64,000 bases of DNA, from the NCBI RefSeq assembly GCF_000192225.1, contig NZ_GL872413.1, positions 551,678 to 615,677 of the forward strand, written 5' to 3'. The position numbers and the translations under genes are program-made. The notes under the pieces were generated by a model, which saw nothing but the letters and a program-made list of their open reading frames with translations, did no database searches and was not told where the DNA came from. Below are positions 59,747 to 64,000 of this stretch, piece by piece (the first letter of the stretch is position 1; the number at the start of each line of letters is the position of its first letter). The stretch comes from Capnocytophaga sp. oral taxon 338 str. F0234 (GTDB lineage Bacteria; Bacteroidota; Bacteroidia; Flavobacteriales; Flavobacteriaceae).

Positions 59747-62700
59747 AATCAATGCCTTTTTTCAGTTGTATAATGGTGATGGTGCCTGGATATTGTTCAT
59801 CGTTAGGATTCTTGTCCTCCATGGTAATGGTAATGGCATGGTCAAAGTGCTTATTAAGGATATTTAGAATGCGCTGCAGGGTCTTCAGTCCGGTACCATG
59901 TCGCTGCAAACCTGCATATTCCTTAGAGCGAGTTACTCCTACGCCGTTATCGCTGATGCTGATCCCGTAGGCAACAGGACGTTCCCAGAAAGCAATACGC
60001 AGAATCTGAGGAGGAGTGGAACGGTGCCGCAAGCCATGTAGAAGAGAGTTCTCCACAATCACCTGGAGCAAGCCCATAGGCAGCAGGAAATCATCAGGAA
60101 TAGCCCCTGCATTCTCCACCTGTACCTGTAGGTTCGGTAGGAATATCTCCCGCTGAATGGCAATGGTGTTCTCCGTGAGCTTCCACTCTTGGGAGAAAGG
60201 AATGAAGGTGGTTTGTCCCTGTGAAAAATGATGTATAATGGAAATATTCTCCCCTATATAGGAGAGGATACGCTCGGCATGAGGCTTGTCATAGAGCTCT
60301 GCCCCTAAGCTATTGAGTGCATTGAGCATAAAATGGGGTCGGAATTGCTTGTTGAGGCTATTGAGTTTCAGGAGCATAATCTCCTTATCTTGCCTATCTA
60401 TCTTGCGCATATTCCATATCATGTATAGCCCTGTAGCGGCAGGGATAAGCACAACTACCAACCAGAAGTAGGTATCCTGCCAGAAGTATTTCTTGATGTT
60501 CAGTGGGAACTCATAGCGGGTATAGGAGCCGTCGGCTTGGCACATCACCACCGAAAAGGTGTAGTTGCCAGGGGAAAGGTTCTGAAAGCGATATTCAGTA
60601 TCCGAGAGGAGAACTCCTTGCTCTATAGGAGCTTTCTCGTTTTTGTCCTTAAGGGTCGCTACCAGAAAGCGGGGAAGGTTATCCTTGCTCTGATAGTGCA
60701 GGTGGATATCAAAGGAATTCTGGTTGGCTTCCAGCACAATGGGATCATCGGCACGACCCTTTACTTCGGCTTTGCCCGTACTGATGGAGATAGAGGGTTC
60801 CACTGGAAAGGTGGGTAGGGTAAGCCACTTGGCAATATCCCACTGGAAAAGCATATTGGAGGAGGCAAACCAAAGGCTGTTATCCCGCTCATCGGTCAGT
60901 ACACAAGCACGCTCCAGAGGAGTCTCCAAGCCCATGACAAGGGGAGGTAAGTACTTGACCTTAGCCGGTTGTCCTTGGTGGAAACTCTTAAGGTCTACCA
61001 AGAAAATTTTGTTAGTAACCCCTACCACTAAGTAATCCTGCCATTGGTGCAAAAAGATGATAGGGCGATTGTTACCCAAGAGCAAGGGATGGCGTAGCAA
61101 GGCAAAATCACCCGCGGTTGCCTCCAGCGGATTGCCCTTTCCCTTCCAGAAGTAGAGCTGTCCCTTTTCACTGCCGAACCAGAGGGTTTTCTCCTTATCC
61201 ATGAATAAGCAAGCCCCCCTAATGGGAAAATTATCCTTGTCGTAGTGGAGTGTATAGGCTTTGTCCTGCTCAGGAGCATAGATGCCCACCCCTTGCATGG
61301 ATATCGTCCAGAGGTTTCCAAAGGGATCCTCGCAGATACTCTGGCATTGGGTTAAGGTCAAGCCTTGCCGATGGTCAATGAGCTTCCAGGGAATTCGTCT
61401 GTCCTGAAGGTCTTGCACCGCCTTGTAAGCGATGCCATATCCTTGAGCACAACTGTAGAGAATGTCCTTTTGGCTTACATAGTTATGGAGGGAGAGTAGG
61501 GTATCATTGACCCTTACAAACTTATGTTCATTTTCAAAGAGGTATAACCCCTTATGATAAGTGTTGAGCAGCACCTTTTTGCCTATGACGGTTCCCCCAT
61601 AGTTTATCTGTAGGCTTCTAAGAGAACTCTCATGGGTACCTTTGTCATCTACAGTGGAGAAGCCACCATTAGCGGAACCTACCCATATTTTCCCCTCTGG
61701 GGTCTGGACAATGGTACGCAGCCCATCGCTATTGGTACCATTGTATAGGCGGGGATAGCAGCGCAAAAAGGTAAAGAGCCTTGAGAGCTGACCGTTGCCT
61801 GCTAAGTATAGGCTCTGGGATTCTGCTGAAAAAGCCTTATAATAAGCTGATTTCAGTTCAGAAGTCCGTCCTATAGGTTTCCCCTCTTGAGCCAAATCAT
61901 ATACAGTAAGCCCATTACCATCCGTGTAGAGGTAGTAACGTCCCGGATTCCTAACCTCGGTTTTGCTCGGTGGAAGCAGGCGGGAGGTCTTCCCATAGCT
62001 GTAATGGAAAAGCCCCTCATGTTCCTCATCGGTGAAGTAGAAATCATCTAAGGAGTTGAAATATTGGGCAGTGAAAAAGAAAGGATAATCCCTCTGAGGT
62101 GCCTTATCCTCCAAAGGCTTCAGAGAGGTGCCCGTACTGTGATAGGAGAGCAGATATGCCTTGCCCTTCACCTCCACCGTGTACAGGGGGGTACTGCTCT
62201 TGAGCTCCTCATGAAAGTGGTGACCATCCCAGCGGATGAGCTTATACTGCTGCCCAGAAGGAGAAATGGCAGTGAAGTAAACCTTCTTATTGATAAGGAA
62301 AAACTGCGTATAGTGTGCCCCTGTAAAGCCCACTTGCGTGGATTGTAGGGATTGCCGATCACCTCCCGTGTATAGGCTTCGGTCAAAACCATAGAACAAC
62401 TGCCCTCCCACTGAGTATTTCCTCTGGAAAGTACCCACATTCTCCCCTTTGAAAAGCTCTTCTACCTCAAGGTTATGCAGAGCACAGAGCTGGTCTTTCT
62501 CGGCAGAGAAGAGCACAGCACCATCGGTGTCCACCTCTATAGGAGCATTCATCTCATAGAAGTCCTGACCTATGGTATAGCGGTTGTAAGGCAATACCCG
62601 ATGTTCCCAAATGGGTAAAGACTGTGAAAAAGACAGGTGAAAAGAAAAAAGTAGAACCCCGTAAGGAAAAAGCCTACTAAAACAGTACAGCAAAGGCACC

Positions 62701-62771
62701 TTAAGCCTGCCCGCATTGTCCTTCCAATACAGACCTCTATCCATGAAAGACTTAAAACGCCGTGTACTCAT
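59727..62771 (-). CDS. Sensor histidine kinase with two-component-regulator propeller
   Basis: The 1014-residue protein has an N-terminal signal/anchor (FPYGVLLFSFHLSFSQ), a large periplasmic beta-propeller (about 55-660; repeats such as VQTPEGKIWVGSANGGF, CEDPFGNLWTISMQGVGIY and FMDKEKTLWFGSEKGQLY), a Y_Y_Y domain, a transmembrane helix (FWLVVVLIPAATGLYMIW, about 770) and a LytS/YehU-type kinase core. The phosphoacceptor His is in NKQFRPHFMLNALNSL and the ATPase Asn/Gly boxes are VENSLLHG, ISDNGVGV and GTGLKTLQRI. It senses an extracytoplasmic signal and phosphorylates the LytTR regulator. Such kinases usually control host envelope or polysaccharide genes, so its place inside a phage-type locus is odd. 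Confidence 0.93.
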   Translation of the reverse strand: MSTRRFKSFMDRGLYWKDNAGRLKVPLLYCFSRLFPYGVLLFSFHLSFSQSLPIWEHRVLPYNRYTIGQDFYEMNAPIEVDTDGAVLFSAEKDQLCALHNLEVEELFKGENVGTFQRKYSVGGQLFYGFDRSLYTGGDRQSLQSTQVGFTGAHYTQFFLINKKVYFTAISPSGQQYKLIRWDGHHFHEELKSSTPLYTVEVKGKAYLLSYHSTGTSLKPLEDKAPQRDYPFFFTAQYFNSLDDFYFTDEEHEGLFHYSYGKTSRLLPPSKTEVRNPGRYYLYTDGNGLTVYDLAQEGKPIGRTSELKSAYYKAFSAESQSLYLAGNGQLSRLFTFLRCYPRLYNGTNSDGLRTIVQTPEGKIWVGSANGGFSTVDDKGTHESSLRSLQINYGGTVIGKKVLLNTYHKGLYLFENEHKFVRVNDTLLSLHNYVSQKDILYSCAQGYGIAYKAVQDLQDRRIPWKLIDHRQGLTLTQCQSICEDPFGNLWTISMQGVGIYAPEQDKAYTLHYDKDNFPIRGACLFMDKEKTLWFGSEKGQLYFWKGKGNPLEATAGDFALLRHPLLLGNNRPIIFLHQWQDYLVVGVTNKIFLVDLKSFHQGQPAKVKYLPPLVMGLETPLERACVLTDERDNSLWFASSNMLFQWDIAKWLTLPTFPVEPSISISTGKAEVKGRADDPIVLEANQNSFDIHLHYQSKDNLPRFLVATLKDKNEKAPIEQGVLLSDTEYRFQNLSPGNYTFSVVMCQADGSYTRYEFPLNIKKYFWQDTYFWLVVVLIPAATGLYMIWNMRKIDRQDKEIMLLKLNSLNKQFRPHFMLNALNSLGAELYDKPHAERILSYIGENISIIHHFSQGQTTFIPFSQEWKLTENTIAIQREIFLPNLQVQVENAGAIPDDFLLPMGLLQVIVENSLLHGLRHRSTPPQILRIAFWERPVAYGISISDNGVGVTRSKEYAGLQRHGTGLKTLQRILNILNKHFDHAITITMEDKNPNDEQYPGTITIIQLKKGIDYEKINL

Positions 62772-62791
62772 AACTGCTTCTTACTTTGGGG

Positions 62792-62799
62792 CAAAATTA
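62792..62799 (-). promoter_or_regulatory. TAnnTTTG -7 box for the two-component system
   Basis: The minus strand reads TAATTTTG, 21 bp before the kinase ATG at 62771. The pair thus has its own host-type promoter. Confidence 0.65.
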
Positions 62800-62819
62800 A
62801 GAAAAAAAAGTAAAAAGAT

Positions 62820-62942
62820 AAAAAATAACTAATGATTAATTTTTAATGATGAATAACTATTTTTCGTTTTTCACTTTTCATTTTTCACCCACATACCCAG
62901 CTGTGGGCACTCGCTGGCTATATTTTTCATTTTCTTGCTCGC
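62820..62942. repeat. Heptamer and hairpin repeat block
   Basis: AATGATT-like units, TTTTTCA/CTTTTCA units (62860-62886), a full hairpin repeat (ACATACCCAGCTGTGGGCAC then TCGCTGGCTATA, 62890-62922), and a GCTCGCTCATGCGAC variant element at about 62938. Confidence 0.85.
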
Positions 62943-63221
62943 TCATGCGACTTTATTTTTCACTTTTGACAGTAATTTACGGAAAGGGGCATTGTATTTG
63001 ATTTCACTCCGACAGGTGGCAATCAGGCGAGTGATACTTCTTGGGGAACGATGTAGCAACAAGGCTATCTCTTTACGAGTAAGCCCTTTCTCTTTGCATA
63101 AGTATACAAAGAGCAATCGTGCATGAACATGCTTAAGTGAGCGCTTATCTGCCTGATAAGCCTCAAAAGATAGACCGGTGGCTTGTGCTACCACAGCAGC
63201 GATCTCAGTAGTTACAAACAT
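62943..63221 (-). CDS. DnaA domain IV-like DNA-binding protein
   Basis: The 92-residue protein resembles the isolated DnaA C-terminal DNA-binding domain: VVAQATGLSFEAYQADKRSL (linker helix and basic loop), HARLLFVYLCKEKGLTRKEI (Arg plus helix as in R-x-I-A-M-Y-L), and LLHRSPRSITRLIATC in place of F-GRDHSTV. The ATPase part is absent. Small proteins of this kind occur in early regions of Bacteroidota prophages, presumably binding the element's origin or blocking host initiation. It lies between the two-component system and an early-type phage gene. Confidence 0.72.
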   Translation of the reverse strand: MFVTTEIAAVVAQATGLSFEAYQADKRSLKHVHARLLFVYLCKEKGLTRKEIALLLHRSPRSITRLIATCRSEIKYNAPFRKLLSKVKNKVA

Positions 63222-63255
63222 AGTTAATGATTAATTTTTAAAGATGAATAACTCT

Positions 63256-63304
63256 ATTTTTCACTTTTCACTTTTCACTTTTCACTATTCACTTTTCACT
63301 TTTT
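63256..63304. repeat. (CTTTTCA)n heptamer array overlapping a gene end
   Basis: Units TTTTTCA, CTTTTCA x3, CTATTCA, CTTTTCA in 7-bp register. The left part is intergenic; the right part encodes the last residues (EKVKSE) and stop of the gene at 63285. Confidence 0.88.
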
Positions 63305-64000
63305 CCCCTTCATTGTTTAAGAAAGTTTTTTTCTCAAAGAGATATTTTAGAGCGACTTCCTGCTTAAGGGAGAGCTCTTGGGTCTGTGGGGTGGAGAAGA
63401 CAAAGCGGTACTTGTAGGCATGTTGCCGGAGGCGCTCCTCACAAAAGCGCTTTTTAAGGAGTGCTTTCTCCTCAGGGGAGAACTCCTCTACATAGCCTCT
63501 TTTTTGCAAACCTTCAAAAAGCCATGCGGAAAAGAAGGGGAGCGTACCTTCCTTTAAGTACTGCTCCCGTGCCTCTTTAACACAGTTTAGGAAATGTTCA
63601 TCACTCAAGGGCGCTTTCTCTTCTGTAGGCTTCTCCTTGTGAATAGGTAGTTGGTGAGTCATACGTATCTGTTGTAACCATTGGCAATATTTCTGTAGTA
63701 CCTGACTAATGTAAGGGGCATTGATCAGGTTGTAATGAGGGGTAGGCACCCCCAGGGCACTGTAACGCTCCAGCTGAAAAGCCTTATAGAGTTCCTCAAG
63801 GGAGAGAAAGGAAAAGCGTGTGAGTACTAAGGTAATGATGTCCTCCTTGTTAAGGGTATCTATATTCCCCTTGATCCCCAGAAGGGTAGTATGTTGTACG
63901 ATAATCATACCAATACCTGCACGGGCGGTTACTTCCGCTATCTGGCGGATGGGGGTGAAGTCCACCACCTTTCGGGCAAAGCCCACCTCTGAGGTCTCCT
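63285..64000 (-). CDS. Early-region phage protein, partial
   Basis: The frame is open through the right window edge (ETSEVGFARKVVDF is readable beyond the GTG at 63986), so the gene is cut. At least 238 residues are present. IDTLNKEDIITLVLTRFSFLSLEELYKAFQLERY, HYNLINAPYISQVLQKYCQWLQ and a charged C-terminal half resemble a hypothetical protein common in the early regions of Bacteroides and flavobacterial phages. Its biochemical role is unknown. The C-terminus is translated from a heptamer repeat. It shows that the element continues to the right of the window. Confidence 0.7.
   Translation of the reverse strand, partial: ETSEVGFARKVVDFTPIRQIAEVTARAGIGMIIVQHTTLLGIKGNIDTLNKEDIITLVLTRFSFLSLEELYKAFQLERYSALGVPTPHYNLINAPYISQVLQKYCQWLQQIRMTHQLPIHKEKPTEEKAPLSDEHFLNCVKEAREQYLKEGTLPFFSAWLFEGLQKRGYVEEFSPEEKALLKKRFCEERLRQHAYKYRFVFSTPQTQELSLKQEVALKYLFEKKTFLNNEGEKVKSE

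Noticed and set aside
1..64000. tRNA, rRNA, transposase, reverse transcriptase or integrase genes
   Set aside because: I looked for the usual sequence marks and protein motifs and saw none; a tRNA scan would be needed to exclude short RNA genes with certainty.

Overview
The window looks like a chromosomal segment from a Bacteroidota of the family Flavobacteriaceae, most likely Capnocytophaga or a close relative. The evidence is indirect: a complete alternative complex III operon (actABCDEF), many lipoproteins with short lipoboxes, M13, M1 and C10 peptidases, recurring -7 promoter boxes of the form TAnnTTTG on both strands, and an AT-rich composition. The genus is inferred; no rRNA or tRNA gene was seen.

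Layout. 0-4 kb: a phosphoribosyltransferase (cut by the left edge), an S4 RNA-binding protein, an FKBP-like lipoprotein, a DCC protein, phosphatidylserine synthase and a DUF4476 protein. 4-24 kb: a minus-strand peptidase region. It has a C10 cysteine peptidase with a small two-CC-motif lipoprotein, a tandem duplicate of that pair whose peptidase is decayed, a third lipoprotein behind a 23-residue peptidase remnant, four M13 metallopeptidase paralogues (one frameshifted in an A8 tract), a YafQ-type toxin-antitoxin pair, and an M1 aminopeptidase followed by RhuM and Fic genes. 24-34 kb: a lipoprotein, TatD, RecX, a membrane protein, RNase Z, BioB, a CAP lipoprotein, a fourth CC lipoprotein, Era, YaaA and a thioredoxin-like protein. 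34.5-43 kb: the alternative complex III operon. 43-50.4 kb: a second outer-surface-type lipoprotein, mevalonate diphosphate decarboxylase with a structured leader, a PD-(D/E)xK-like orphan, a DASS transporter, a stand-alone atpG, a ketosynthase-like protein and an RsmB-type methyltransferase.

50.4-64 kb (running off the right edge) is phage-derived. In transcription order on the minus strand: an early-region phage protein, a DnaA-domain-IV-like protein, a two-component system (hybrid propeller sensor kinase plus LytTR regulator), a scaffold-like protein, a decoration or head-fibre protein, an E-type major capsid protein, three head-completion-type proteins, a glucosaminidase endolysin, a frameshifted type IIG restriction-modification gene, and a protein shaped like a unimolecular spanin. 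No portal, terminase, tail tube, tape measure or fibre gene is visible. This looks like a head-only locus: a decayed prophage, a capsid-forming satellite, or a domesticated particle locus under a host-type two-component system.

Throughout the right-hand 38 kb, intergenic spaces, including those between capsid genes and inside the complex III operon, are filled by tandem heptanucleotide repeats of several sequence families, (TGAAAAR)n, (TTAATGA)n, (TTCACTR)n and (TTTTACC)n, and by a hairpin-forming interspersed repeat. Because 7 is not a multiple of 3, these arrays put stops in all frames, and several genes end inside them.
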